This document shows, piece by piece, positions 46,561 through 57,966 of a stretch of DNA of 64,000 nucleotides; within the stretch, counting starts at the first letter, position 1, and each line of letters starts with the position of its first letter. A program made the position numbers and the translations under genes. The notes below the pieces were generated by a model. It was given only the letters and a program-made list of their open reading frames with translations, did not search any database and was not told where the DNA came from. Origin of the DNA: Porodaedalea pini (Eukaryota > Basidiomycota > Agaricomycetes > Hymenochaetales > Hymenochaetaceae); the NCBI GenBank assembly GCA_002794775.1, contig NBAY01000001.1, forward strand, positions 558,001 through 622,000. The letters run 5' to 3'.

Positions 46561-48795
46561 ATGGACAACAAAATGTTGACCAGAGCAAAAGCCTCTCTGC
46601 ATAAGACAAAGTCTTTCCGTTCCCTTGTTAATCCCAAGGACCCCACCAAGTGTGAGGAGTGTAAACAGGATCTCCCCTTCCGCAGTCGCCAGTGTGTTAG
46701 TGGGACCGCCAAGTTATGCGTTGTTTGTGGTCGCGACAAGACCTACAACCACAACAACTCCGTATGCGTTCAGGTACAAGCGAATCATGCCAATTGGTCA
46801 CCCGATGTCAAGGCAGACGAACATGCCGCCAAACTTCGTAAACAAGGAGACCTTCCCCCCACACCCGATATCAAGTCGCAAAACACACTTAAACGGTCAA
46901 ATTCCAAGGAGGAACATAAGTCAATCCCACCCCCTGCCCGTGTTGACAATGATGCTATGGATGACGATCTGTACATCCCAGACGAGTACCCCAGCCAGGC
47001 CCCTCAGGTCGACAACGACATGAACAATATCGATGAACAGGAGGACCCGGCTCTCACCGAAAAGGTCAACTGCTCTTTCGCCAACCTTACTAAGGACACC
47101 ATTGCTACGATTAACACGCTCATTACTCAACCCACGTGGTCATCCGATTGCCCCTGGTACGAAGATCCTGTTCGTGCCGGGTCCATCCTTGCTAACATCG
47201 GCTCCAATCTGGTATCTTGGATCAATAAATCCAATGCCTTGGACGACGAAACCACCCTCCAGAACTCGGCTAATGAAAGTCTGGAAGCTTTTCATTCTAC
47301 CTATCGTATTCACTCACCATCCTTCAAACATGTTTTTGAAAATATTTACGTTAACAGCCAAACCATTCGCGACCAAGAAATTACTGACACTATGCACTCC
47401 ATGTCCAGATCTATTCAACACTTATCAGCAGTCGTATCCTCTATTTCAGAAAAAACTAACACTATCAAAAAACAGCTCTCAGATGCCCCGGTTCCCACAG
47501 TTCGCTCTACAGTTCCTACTAACAATAATCCTAACAAACACATCAAAATCTTACCTGATCCGATCGGTGCTCGCTTCGTCCATGATCCCAGATTTCCACC
47601 CCCGGCTCCCATTGTCAAACAGTGCGTCCAGACTCCAAAAAATGGACAAACAGAATACGCTGCCGCTATCACCAAAACTCGTGTACCGGGTTCTGGGTAT
47701 CGCATGACTTCGGAAGGCACCATCATCGCACCTGATGGCTACGCCCATTCAGCACACAATGCCCCCTGTGCATCTCAAACCAAAGTTTACTATCCACCTG
47801 TAGAAGCCGTTGGACAGGACCAGGATGGTTTCACCACTGTCACCTACGCCAAAGCCACTCAGAAGAAACCGAAAGCTACTCCTACCAAAGTAGTCCAGGT
47901 CACTGAACAGAACCCTGACAGGGAAATTACTACTGTCCCAATTAACTGATCTAACGGATCAGTGAATACTCGTGTTCGTAATGTGCGACACATTTTCTTT
48001 TCTCTTCCGGGTGACCTCGCAGTCCGACCCTCTACCCTGTCCATTAAAAACGCAGTTCGCACAGGCCTCAAGGGCAACCCACTATTTAAACATCTTGTTG
48101 TTTTGAACGTGGAATACACGTCCAACAGCAACCTCCTCATCGCGTTTACTAACATCCATTCCAATTTTGATGCCCAACACAGCACACTTGTGACCCAGCT
48201 CAACAGAATCATTAATATTTCAGGTGCAAGGGCTTTTACGCCATCGCCCCAGTTCAAGATGGTTATCCCTGGTGTCCCTGTCTACGACAAGGATACCAAA
48301 CTCATCTATTCGGAGAAAGACCTTGTTGAGGAAATTTCTGCCCTGCCACAATTTGAGGGTCATGAGTTCATGTTTCCCCCACGCTTCATGTCATCTATCG
48401 AGTGGCTCAACCAGTGTGACTATTGCAATGTTTCCGTTGTCCTCAAGGATGACTCTCGCCTTTGCTTCGACCACTTTTTCCTTCACAACAATTGCTCTGT
48501 TCCCGTGTTCGGAGTAATTCGCCGGCTCGAGGAAATGAAGGCTCGCCCAACAATTAACCAATGCGACAACTGTCACCGCTTGGGCCACCCCGCATCTAAA
48601 TGTCGCTCAGTAGCACGTTGCGCGATTTGCTCCAAACCACACTGAACGGCTGTACATGTTGCTAAATGCGCTCCATGTACTGCCTCCAATAATCTCCAAT
48701 GCGACCATTTTGCCCATTGCATCAACTGCCAGGGTAACCATAGTGCCAGATCTTCGGAGTGCCCAGCTCGTTGCAATTATCGCTCTCCCTATTAA
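46561..48795 (+). pseudogene. LINE ORF1 (Gag-like, CCHC), with two in-frame TGA codons
   Basis: The ATG at 46561 starts MDNKMLTRAKASLHK. A cysteine motif (CEECKQDLPF, then LCVVCGRDKTYNH) lies near the N-terminus. The middle is hydrophilic, and the C-terminus has CDNCHRLGHPASKC, CAICSKPH and CINCQGNH knuckles that should bind RNA. TGA codons at 47947–47949 and 48643–48645 interrupt it; the second sits inside the zinc-knuckle array, so translation across it would be required in a working copy. The natural stop is TAA 48793–48795, six bases before the ORF2 ATG. Confidence 0.82.
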
Positions 48796-48801
48796 CCTCT
48801 T

Positions 48802-51800
48802 ATGACTGACGCAATCTCTGTCCTTTCTCTTAACATCTGTAATTCAGAACCTACCTTTGACTATCTTTTATGAGCCTTCTCTTCCACACACGCTTCCCCT
48901 GACATTATTTGCTTTCAGGAAATCCCTACTATTTCATCGATCACCCCTTCCAAAGTGTCTCCCTCTGGATCGCGGACTTTTCAAATTTGCAATTCCACCC
49001 CATATACTGCTTTCCGTCCTTCCTTACCTGCTAAACCACGATGCTGTACACTCATACATCCTCGTATCATTCATCGCATTTCCTTATACAACCCGGACTC
49101 CCCTTCCCCAAACATTACTGTTATTTTTATTGCCCGGGGAGACCTAACCCCTCTTTTACTTTGGAACATTTACAACTCTCTGAGTCTGCATGAATTCGAA
49201 AATCCCCTTCCTTCGCTTCACCTTCCCTCTAATATTTTCCTGGGGGACTTTAACAGACATTCAGATCTTTGGTCTTTCCCAGCGCAATCCGCTGAATTTT
49301 TGAAGTCAGCACTACTCATTGACTGGATCAATGACAACGGCCTATCTGTTTGTAACCCTCCCAACCAACACACTTATTTCAATCACTCTAACCACTCTAC
49401 ATCCATTATTGACCTCGTCATCGCTTCAGACGACTTCGCTCCCCTTCTTTTAGACCATATCTCTATTTCAGACCCATCTTTAGACATTTCCTCTGACCAT
49501 CTTCCCATACAATTTTCGTTCAAGATCGATGCACTTGCGTCTCCTCCACAACATCCCCTCCGCTCAATTCGCTCCTGGGACTTACCCAACTTTGTCACGG
49601 AGTTCTGTAATTCTAAACTATTTTCCTTCTCACTAGAAGGGATCCAATCCCCCAAGGTGCTGGACGACCTCCTCTTTTCTTTTCAATCTTCCTTTTCAGA
49701 TTTTGCAACTATCTTTCTTTGCAAACGAAAACCTCATTCGTATTTCGGCCCCAATTCTTGGTGGTCCGAAGCTTGTTCGAAGCTCTACCGGTCACATTGC
49801 CGCAATCCTCACCCCAACTCACAAAAACTCCTCGAAACTGAAATCACGTGAGCCAAAAATGCATTCTTTGGCGCCCGCCTACAACAATCAGACGCGCACA
49901 CTGTCTGGCGTAATCAATTTCTAGGTACCACACGCCGCCAAGCCCCTATTGGTGCGCTGCGCATGTCCAATGGGTCCTTCACACTCACTGAGAATGATAA
50001 AGCGTCCCTCTTCCGGGAAACGTTCTTTCCTCCATTGACGTCAGCACCGGAGGCTATTCCCCTCCCTGCCCTCCGCGACTATTGCCCCATCGAGTTGTGT
50101 GACATTCAGGATGCACTCCAAGGCATTGACCGTGAAATGAGTCCTGGTAATAACCATATCTCGTACCGACACCTCGAGCTTCTCATCGAACAGCACGGAC
50201 AATTTTTCGCGGACCTATTTTCTTTATGCTTACAGATCGGTCACTTTCCTTTACCTTTCAAGACTTCGCTTGTTACTTTCATTTCAAAACCCAAGCGCTC
50301 TGACTTTTCAGTTCCAAGAGCGTATCACCCCATTACCTTGGTCGACACCCTCGGCAAACTTTTTGAATGAGTTCTTTTTAACATTCTACAACCTTTTTTC
50401 GAGATTAACCATCTTCTTCCTGACGCCCAACATGGGTGTCGAAAACATCGTTCTTCACTTATGGCCTGTTATGATCTTCTTTCGACTATTCTTTCCCAAC
50501 CTTTCGCGACTAGCGGAGGTGACCGAATCTCAAACCACCAACATCGTTATTTCATCACCTCTATCCTCACCGTTGACATTCAAGGTTTTTTTGACAACAT
50601 TTCTCATAATTGTCTTCTTACCAAACTTACCCTATCCAACCTTCATCCTAATATCATTCACGTTCTTTCTATCTGGCTAAAAGACCGCCCCATTTCTTTC
50701 CATTTCAATAATTTCTTTTCTTCCCCTTTTATCAAACCTAATCGCGGTGTTCCCCAAGGATCACCGTTATCCCCCCTTATTTCAATTTTTGCTGCAGCCG
50801 ACACTATCACAACTTATAACTCCAGATTCGGTCCACATCGCCCTTTACTAGCGTATATGGACGATCACCTTCTTTATTCACGATCACTCAGCATGTCGAC
50901 CAATTTGGTCCGCCTTCACAACCAGTTTCATTTCCTTTCTCTTCAATTTCAATCCCTTGGCTTGTCCATTGACCCAGACGCCATCAAACTTCTTCATATC
51001 CTTCCATATCATCCAATTGCGGACATCACTTTCCGTTCATTTCTACAAGGCTCACCTTCTTCCTCTAACACCTCCTTGACTTTATCCAACACCCGCGTCA
51101 TTCGTCCATTGCGCCACCTTACCTGGTTAGGTGTCATTTTTTCTTATGACCTCTCCCCCAAACTCCACTTTGAATCTCGCGCTAACAAAGCGCTCTCTAC
51201 CCTCCATCAACGCCATTTTCTTTTTAATCGATCTAATGGCGCTTCCTTTCAATACGCCCGTCTTTTATACTTTGGCTTAATTCGTTCTGTCGCCAGTCAC
51301 GGCGCCGTCCTCTTTCCTGATTCACCCTACATTCCTTCTATACTTCAGAAAACACAAAATCGCTTTCTTCATTCTGTCTTTCATAGTAGCATTCAGCCGG
51401 CGGTGGCCGAATCCTTCTTATCATGCCCACCACTCGATCTCTTCATATGTTCGCTTTCTCAAAGATTTCTACTCTCATATTTTTCACATTCCAAACACAA
51501 CCCCATTCCAAAACAATACTTAATGTTGTCGCTCCTTCCAGATATTTCGATTCCTAAAGTCACTTCGTACCCTACATTTACGCCAATTCACTCTCGTCTT
51601 ATTATGACTCCCATCCCTTCATCATCACAATGCTTTCGTGCTATCCACAATTTCAACTTGTTCTTTCTACACCCCCCTCTGTACCAATATTTCATCTTCA
51701 CAGATGGCTCCATCATTCCTGATGCCAACGGCTCCTACAACGGGGGTCATGGATTTGCCATTATACATGATCACCAAGAACTAGCTGTCTTTTCTTCAGC

Positions 51801-52623
51801 AGCGCACTCTCGTTCAAACATTCTGTTTGAAGAGCAGGAAGCGCTCATCGCAGCCATGTGACGTATATCTTCTCTCCTTGCGAAATGCTTCACACCGATT
51901 CACATCCACATCGTTATGGATTCACTCAACAGTGCACAGCTCATCTTTTCGAATGACCCCCGACACGCGGAGTTCATCATAACCTTTTGTCGCCTATGTG
52001 GGATATTTCTCACCTTTCACCACAAGGCTTCACACATAACTATCCAATGGCTCCCCTCCCATCGAGGAGTATTGGGCAACTCCAAAGCTGATAAGCTCGC
52101 AAAAGATGCCGCGTCCAAACCTGAACGTGAATCTACACCGGACTCGCTCCCCAACTTGAAGGCACAAGTACAGCTCGATCTTCTACGAGACTGGAAAGCC
52201 AGAATGCTCAATCTTCGTGGGCACCGCTCCATTATGGAGCCGACCTCATTCATCCTTCACCCAACGCGCAGTCTTCACCCATTTTTGAAGCTCTCTCCAA
52301 GGACACAGATACATCGCTCAGTTCTATCCCGTGCTGCCAGCTTAATGCTGAATGCACTCGATCTGCATAATCGGAACCTCGAACCCCATTGCCTGGACCC
52401 AGCATGTATTAAACATGATGTCTGTCATATTCTCAATTGTTGCCCCTTTTTTGCATTAATTCGAAATGGCCTTTATCGTCAATGTTCCCTACCTTTATCC
52501 TTTTCTGATTGGTTTCGCCCAAACAACTTTCTACTACTCCTAAAATTTGCTTATTTTTCGTTTCGTCGCCCGCCGGACAGCATGCCTCTTTTATCTGATT
52601 TACCACCCTCCTTTTACCTTTAG
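48802..52623 (+). pseudogene. LINE ORF2: endonuclease, reverse transcriptase, RNase H, with four in-frame TGA codons
   Basis: The ATG at 48802 starts MTDAISVLSLNICN. The endonuclease shows DIICFQEI, IFLGDFNRHSDLW (about 49230–49270) and SSDHLPIQF (about 49492). The reverse transcriptase shows VPQGSPLSPLIS (about 50748) and the active site YMDD (50854–50865), where LINEs usually have YADD. An RNase H domain follows (FTDGSIIPDANGS, then EEQEALIAAM, MDSLNSAQ and WLPSHRGVLGNSKADKLA), then a CCHC-like C-terminus (CLDPACIKHDVCHIL). TGA codons lie at 48868, 49849, 50368 and 51859; each would be Arg (CGA) after one reverse C-to-T change. No other damage was seen. Confidence 0.85.
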
Positions 52624-52760
52624 TCATACCATCCATTTCTTTTACGTTTGACCGCCCTTGTTAACCCACACCCACATTCCAGCACTACGTACATAGCTTT
52701 CTTTCTCTCGTTTCCCATGCGGTTGGTAGTCTGTTAGAAGTAGATAGCAGAGATTATACA

Positions 52761-52771
52761 GAACAGCACAC
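52761..52771. repeat. Target-site duplication of the LINE, right copy
   Basis: It is identical to 46479–46489. It is followed by GTGCTCTCC, which continues the match to the intact SPC34 promoter. Confidence 0.9.
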
Positions 52772-53318
52772 GTGCTCTCCTTCGAGACCGTCGTGCAGCG
52801 AGCTTCACGTGAAGAATGCGATGGGCGCGCTATTTATCGCGACTGTGCCTCCAGTACAGTACTAGTGGGTGTACAGTAAGCGAATGGGGCATTGATGCCG
52901 TGCTCAGGCTGAAGAGCTTCCGAGCGTTGTTCATGAGTCATTCAGCGCGCAGCATGATTTATGGACCAATATTAATTCTTCATCTGACTCGGATGTGCAA
53001 CTTGCTCATATTTACTTTCTTTTTTACAATATGCTTCAGATTTACGCAAGACAAGTACTAGTACTTCCAGGCAATTGTCTTTTCTCTCTCGTTCGTTCTC
53101 CTTCCTTCCTCTGACTCTGAGGCTTCAAGATATGCCCGACTCGGAATCTAAAAATATACTTTCTGAGACTTCATCTGATCACGTGCCGTATGCGATGGGA
53201 GCGCGCAGACAAATGGTATCGGATCCTGCATCGACCCATATATATACGCCATGTATGTCAGCACTCACGCAACTTCCAATCCCCCTTCCTCCTCACTCTC
53301 CCTTGCTCTTGCACAACC
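52772..53318 (+). promoter_or_regulatory. Promoter region of the MFS transporter
   Basis: This is the remaining right half of the formerly shared, divergent promoter. A TATA-like ATATATAT lies at about 53238–53246, about 75 bp before the ATG at 53319. No gene is visible in the rest of the stretch. Confidence 0.4.
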
Positions 53319-55600
53319 ATGTCCACCAGCAACGCAGTCAACGAGAACGAGCAGAGCGGCGTAGGTCTTCCGACGACACGAACGCTCACGGAGGCGGAGC
53401 AGAGGACGCTCGCGGACGAGCCGCGGCCAGAAAAGGCTGAGCCTGTTGATGTTGAGCAGGGCGGGAGGGAGGCGCCCGGCGCAAGTTGGAGAGGAGGCGA
53501 GGTCCACGAGATTCCGCATAAGTGAGTTGTTCGTTCTATGTGGTCAATTCTCGTTGTCGATATTATTTCCGCTAGTAATATGAAGATTGTCTTCCCTGGG
53601 TATGTTCTGCAGCTCCTGCTTCAAAGACGATGCTGACCTCGTGCTTAGTCTTATGTTAACAGGTTCGTTCTCGTTGCTTTCTCGATCTTGCACACCCATC
53701 TCATCCATTACAGTCTTTCTTGCCGCACTGGACCAAACGATCGCGGCTGTCGCATTACCAACCATTGTTAGAGACATCGGGGGACAGTCCGGATACAGCT
53801 GGGTTGGAACCGCATATTTGCTCAGTATGTCATTCTATCAGCGTCATATAGTATGGAATCTAATCTGCAATTCCCACAGTGTCCGCATGTTAGTACAACT
53901 CCATTGCTTCGTATCAACTTTACTCACTTATATGGACAGGTTTGAGCCCTTTATATGGAAAGCTGTCTGATATCATCGGCCGCAAACCGATTTTGTTCTT
54001 CTCCATTGGCATCTTCCTGTTTGGGTCTGCTATGTGCGGTGCGGCGCAGAGCTTTATCTGGCTTGCACTCTGTAAGTTGGTCCTTCAAGCGTTCTTATAC
54101 TATTTAACTGATGATTGCTTATTGGATTGCAGGCCGTGGTGTGCAAGGCATTGGAGGCGGAGGGATCATGCAAATGGTCATGATCACTATTTCTGACATC
54201 AGTACGTGCTCCGTTTTTCGGTTAGTGAGTTAAGCTGATTGTTTTGGTTGTTCAGCTACTCTCGAAGAACGTGGGAAATACGGCGGTCTTATTGGAGCAA
54301 CGTGGGGTATTGCAAGCGTCGTTGGTCCGCTCGTAGGAGGCGTCTTCGCTGATCACGTCAGTTGGCGTTGGTGCTTCTGGATCAACCTTCCGACGGGTGG
54401 CGTTGCGGCGATCATCCTATTTGTTTTCCTGCATCTCAACCCGACAAAGAAGCGTTCTGTTCGTGAAGTCGCTTCGACATTCGACTTCCTCGGTCTTTTC
54501 CTGCTCATCGGCGGCATTGTTCTTCTGCTTATCGGTTTTCAGAGTGCCGAGACTGCTGCTGACGGCTGGCGCGCCCCAGAGACGCTCGCTCCTCTCATAC
54601 TGGGTGTCGTACTCCTTATTGCCGGTAGTGTGAATGAAATCTACACAACCAGAGAGGCGATTATCCCGCCACGGCTTTTCCACACTCGCACGACGGCAGC
54701 GATTCTCGTTTCCGTGTTTATACACTCCCTCACGTTCTTCAGTGCAAGCTACTACGTGCCGCTGTACTTCCAGGTGCTTGGCTCGGGCGCAACCATGGCA
54801 GGCGTACGCCAGCTGCCACTCTCGCTCGGCTCTTCGTTTATGGCGATTCTAAGCGGCTTCATGGTTGCGAAGACCGGCCGCTACCGTCCTGTGATGTGGT
54901 TTGGATGGGCGGTGATGACGCTCGGATACGGCCTCATGATTATGCTCGAGGATAATACAAGTCGTGCGAAGCAGGAGATATGGTTACTCGTCGCTGGTAT
55001 TGGTATTGGGTGCCTCTTCCAACCGCCGCTCATCGGTCTGCAGGCCGCGATGCCTCTCAAAGATATGGCCACGAGCACAGCGACATTCACCCTTCTACGG
55101 TATATCCTCCTTCGTGTTATTTTTGGAAGGTCCCCTAACTGACGAGAATCTTAGTACGCTAGGTGGTACGGTAGGCATCTCCGTGGGCGACACGATTTTC
55201 GCATCAGAGCTTTCCAATCGCCTCGCGAACATCCCCGGGTACTCTTCATCGGGCTCCGGAATTCCGGACTACACTGGGATTTCGCGGATTCAGCCTGAGT
55301 CGCTACGCCAGCAGGTCAGTCATGCATTCACGCGCAGCCTCGCGACGATATATATTGTCTCCACGCCGCTTGCCTTTGTCGGCTTGCTTTGCGGTGCGTA
55401 CAGTTTTTACAAAACAAAATAATATTGAAAGGTTTCCTGAACTTTTTTTTCCCCCGACAGTATTGTTGCTCCGCGAGTACTCGCTAAAGCGTACCGTTGA
55501 GCGTGGACTAAAGCAGGAGAAGGAACCCGACTCCACTGTACCCTCGGGACGTCCGAGTACTGCGAATGAAAAACCAGCTGCGGAGCCGACTTCATCATGA
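53319..55600 (+). CDS. MFS drug:H+ antiporter, DHA2 (14-TMS) type
   Basis: A plasma-membrane proton-coupled exporter, probably of toxic organic compounds; the substrate cannot be told from sequence. The ten exons are 53319–53521, 53576–53599, 53649–53662, 53714–53824, 53880–53888, 53940–54071, 54133–54201, 54256–55099, 55155–55393 and 55461–55600, giving 594 residues. The 24-, 14- and 9-nt exons are needed to keep the conserved reading ([48 protein letters not shown]). Motif A-like [13 protein letters not shown] and motif C-like [18 protein letters not shown] are present, as is the DHA2 family's [12 protein letters not shown]. The cytoplasmic tails are hydrophilic. No lesion was found. A dead paralogue is at 18160–20165. 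Confidence 0.9.
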
Positions 55601-55982
55601 TTTACCTCGACGAGGATTTACGCTCACGACAGAATGGTTCAAACGAGTTTAACTTTATCGCCACTCTACAGTACACAATGTCACTTGGGATTTAGCGTTA
55701 CTGTCAAGCAGCAGATCTATACCTACGTCATATTTCGTAATGTTTTCTTAGCTTTTTTCTTCTTTGCACTGAAGTAATAAAACTACATTGTTGCGGAGAT
55801 TGAATGTTACAGCATAGGAGGGTATCTTGTCGTAGAACGACGTAGCGTACAGTACGGAATAAGGACTCCTTTGACTATTAAGATGTGGGGAGGTCGATGT
55901 CCGAGAAGCGAAATATAAGAAAAGTATTAAGAAAGTATACGCAGAGTCCGATTCTGGCCAGCAAATGTACAGGTCACTCGAC
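55601..55982. other. Intergenic region between convergent genes
   Basis: AT-rich 3' flanks of the MFS gene (+) and the hypothetical gene (−). I see nothing else in it. Confidence 0.4.
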
Positions 55983-56543
55983 TCATTCCCTTTCCAATAC
56001 CGCTAGATCAGACTTCCTTTCTTGTGTCGACATCGCGCTTCTCGCTGCGTGTCGTACCTTTTTCGTCGGTCGCGACAAGGATGCCGAACGGGCCTGAGGT
56101 TCTCTAGTGTCTTCGACGGGGTAGCTCGGTTTCGGCGTCCTTTTCCTCTTACGCTCAATTTTAGGCTGTGGAGTGCAGGCTAAACCGCGATTCGTGGAGA
56201 AGTCGTCGAGAGGCCTTCGCGACCTCTCCCTTTCCGCCGCTTTCCCAGCCACGCGTGCGCTCCTACGACATGCAGGCGGTATAGTGCTGGATGACGCGGA
56301 GCCTTTGTCCTTTGGCGGGATCTTCGGCATCTGACAACAAAGTTCTGCAAATGACAAAAGAGGCTCTTCGGAGAGTCTGTTGAGTCTGTCGAATAATTCC
56401 TGATTGGCGACGAGGGTTGATAGCAGCTCCACAAGTACTGACATGGGTTCTGTGGGGAGGCTCTTCGCTAACAGGCTATCGAATAGTGCCCGGTCGCTTG
56501 CAGAGTAGGTACGAATATGAGCGGAGTTGTCCTGAAGTGACAT
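55983..56543 (-). CDS. Hypothetical protein, basic C-terminal half
   Basis: An open frame of 186 codons starts at the ATG 56543–56541 (MSLQDNSAHIRTYSASDR). The first 80 residues look helical (ALFDSLLAKSLPTEPMSVLV, then LLSTLVANQELFDRLN). From residue about 95 the protein is rich in Arg/Lys/Ser, with likely nuclear-localisation stretches (KIERKRKRTPKP, RPTKKVRHAARS). I do not recognise the family. Upstream on the same strand, 56834–56636 reads as a possible coding exon with hydrophobic segments (LMLLVAAWSLLWPH, TCYLLSLTRILIG) bounded by AG and GTGAGT. I could not join it to this frame in phase, so it may be a separate gene. Confidence 0.45.
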   Translation of the reverse strand: MSLQDNSAHIRTYSASDRALFDSLLAKSLPTEPMSVLVELLSTLVANQELFDRLNRLSEEPLLSFAELCCQMPKIPPKDKGSASSSTIPPACRRSARVAGKAAERERSRRPLDDFSTNRGLACTPQPKIERKRKRTPKPSYPVEDTREPQARSASLSRPTKKVRHAARSAMSTQERKSDLAVLERE

Positions 56544-57111
56544 TTTCTTGATTCTTGCATACGTCAATGCAAGAGATGCGAGAGTTAATAGTAGTTAATG
56601 GATGAGGAAATAGATACTTGGATACTCACTTATGAAGGAAACGATCTTGTGCAGAGAAGGCTTCGGGGCTGCTCGACCGATGAGAATGCGGGTAAGACTG
56701 AGTAAATAGCAAGTGGGCATGGTCAGCGAGATTTTAAGCATTTCGTGGTACTCGGAGTGTGGCCACAGCAAAGACCACGCAGCCACAAGAAGCATCAAGC
56801 CCGCAAAGCGCCCGGGCCTTCGGTCAAAGCTCAGGTATGTATCATGCTTGGCCTATAGCACATACTTCAGATTTTGCCCACGTCTGGTAAATAGATTTAA
56901 TCATAAAGACAACGTCGATGGCACGAAGATCATCTCCAGTTACTTAGACCGACAGGCAGGTATTGGCGAGTCGACACGGTGATAACAAGCAATTCACCAT
57001 AGATACTCCTGATAAATTAGGCAAAGGACAGAGTACATTACATTATCTAAAATGAGAACTTTCGGTGGAAGGCAGCGTGAAGGCTCCGAGGGGCGTAACT
57101 TGAAGAATAGG
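56544..57111. other. Region upstream of the hypothetical gene; possible extra exon, left flank of the MITE
   Basis: Besides the possible minus-strand exon at 56636–56834, I see nothing supported. The last eight bases, AGAATAGG (57104–57111), are the left target duplication of the MITE. Confidence 0.35.
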
Positions 57112-57751
57112 AGGACCCTGAAAATACCTATTGAGGGCTGGGTCAAATCGGATACTTTTTTCTGGATTTGACCTCAAGGGCTGGGGCAATCGGATACTTT
57201 TTTGAAATTTGGGTCGAAGGGCTGGGACACATTCCGGATAAGGAGAGCCGCCGGACATGGAGGCTGGGACAATCCGGATAAGATGTAACATGCTGGCGCG
57301 AAATAATTTGTGACTCCATTAGGGAGGTGTACTCCACAAACGCTCACCTTCGCATCCGATCATTCCGACATATACCGCCCATGAATTTCTCTGCGTCCTT
57401 CCAGATCAAGCAATCTTGCGATGCGACACACATTCAATTGAGCTTTCAAGTGCATCACACACTATTTGGTTGGAAATTCAGTCAATTGTCAGTCGTTTTC
57501 CGGCAATTATGAAGGAGTTTAGAAAAAGAAAGTAGTTTTTTTCTGGTTATTTACAGAATTAATAGTACTTTTTTTTTGTCTATGGCCTGGCCGCAATCCG
57601 GATAAAATTTCCTTCTGGAGGCTGGGCGCAATCCGGACAATCCAGACAAAATTTCTGATGCCTCCCAAATCCGATAAAACAGGCCATTTCGCAAAAAAAT
57701 CCGGATAAAATGACCCTTCTGTGGGTGCCTCAAAAGGCATTTTCAGGGTCT
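57112..57751. mobile_element. hAT-like MITE (non-autonomous DNA transposon)
   Basis: The element is 640 bp. It starts AGGACCCTGAAAATACC and its other end, inverted, reads AGACCCTGAAAATGCC, giving imperfect terminal inverted repeats of about 24 bp. AGAATAGG is duplicated at 57104–57111 and 57752–57759, the 8-bp duplication expected for hAT elements. Inside are about eight copies of a word like CAATCCGGATAA near 57146, 57187, 57230, 57270, 57594, 57629, 57667 and 57697. It has no credible coding sequence and must depend on a transposase elsewhere. Confidence 0.8.
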
Positions 57752-57966
57752 AGAATAGGGCTTTAAATAAGGTTAATATGGTTGTGTCGGAGCTCGAAAA
57801 GTTAGCGTGTCTTGTGCACGTGCTAGCTTGATTAGCCACGGGGGGCGCACCACATATTGACTCCGTTTTATCTCGTTCTTAGCCTTCACTATCTTGCTTG
57901 CCTTTCCCTTGCTAGCTTTACCGTGTCTTGTTTGGTGCATGATCGTTTTATAGTTCTGCATTTCCA

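Larger units (their letters stand above)
46490..52760 (+). mobile_element. LINE (non-LTR retrotransposon), apparently full length
   Basis: The element is 6271 bp between 11-bp target duplications. It has two long reading frames in the same register. ORF1 (46561–48795) ends in CCHC knuckles. ORF2 (48802–52623) has an apurinic-type endonuclease, a reverse transcriptase and an RNase H domain. This layout is that of the I/Tad1 group of LINEs; the exact clade needs a phylogeny. There is no poly-A tail; the 3' end is GATTATACA. Over about 6 kb the only lesions I find are six in-frame TGA codons, with no frameshift. Confidence 0.9.

Noticed and set aside
46561..52623. Nuclear TGA recoding (Sec or Trp) to explain the LINE
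   Set aside because: Host genes in the window use TGA as a normal stop (for example 33918, 55598 and 62273), and each TGA in the LINE fits CGA deamination.
56595..56840. Minus-strand segment with two hydrophobic stretches as 5' exon of the gene at 55983–56543
   Set aside because: It looks coding and has AG and GTGAGT borders, but I could not join it in phase to the downstream frame, so I did not annotate it as part of that gene.
57040..57740. CRISPR-like array from the repeated ATCCGGATA word
   Set aside because: Copies are short, irregularly spaced and within a transposon with terminal repeats in a eukaryotic genome.
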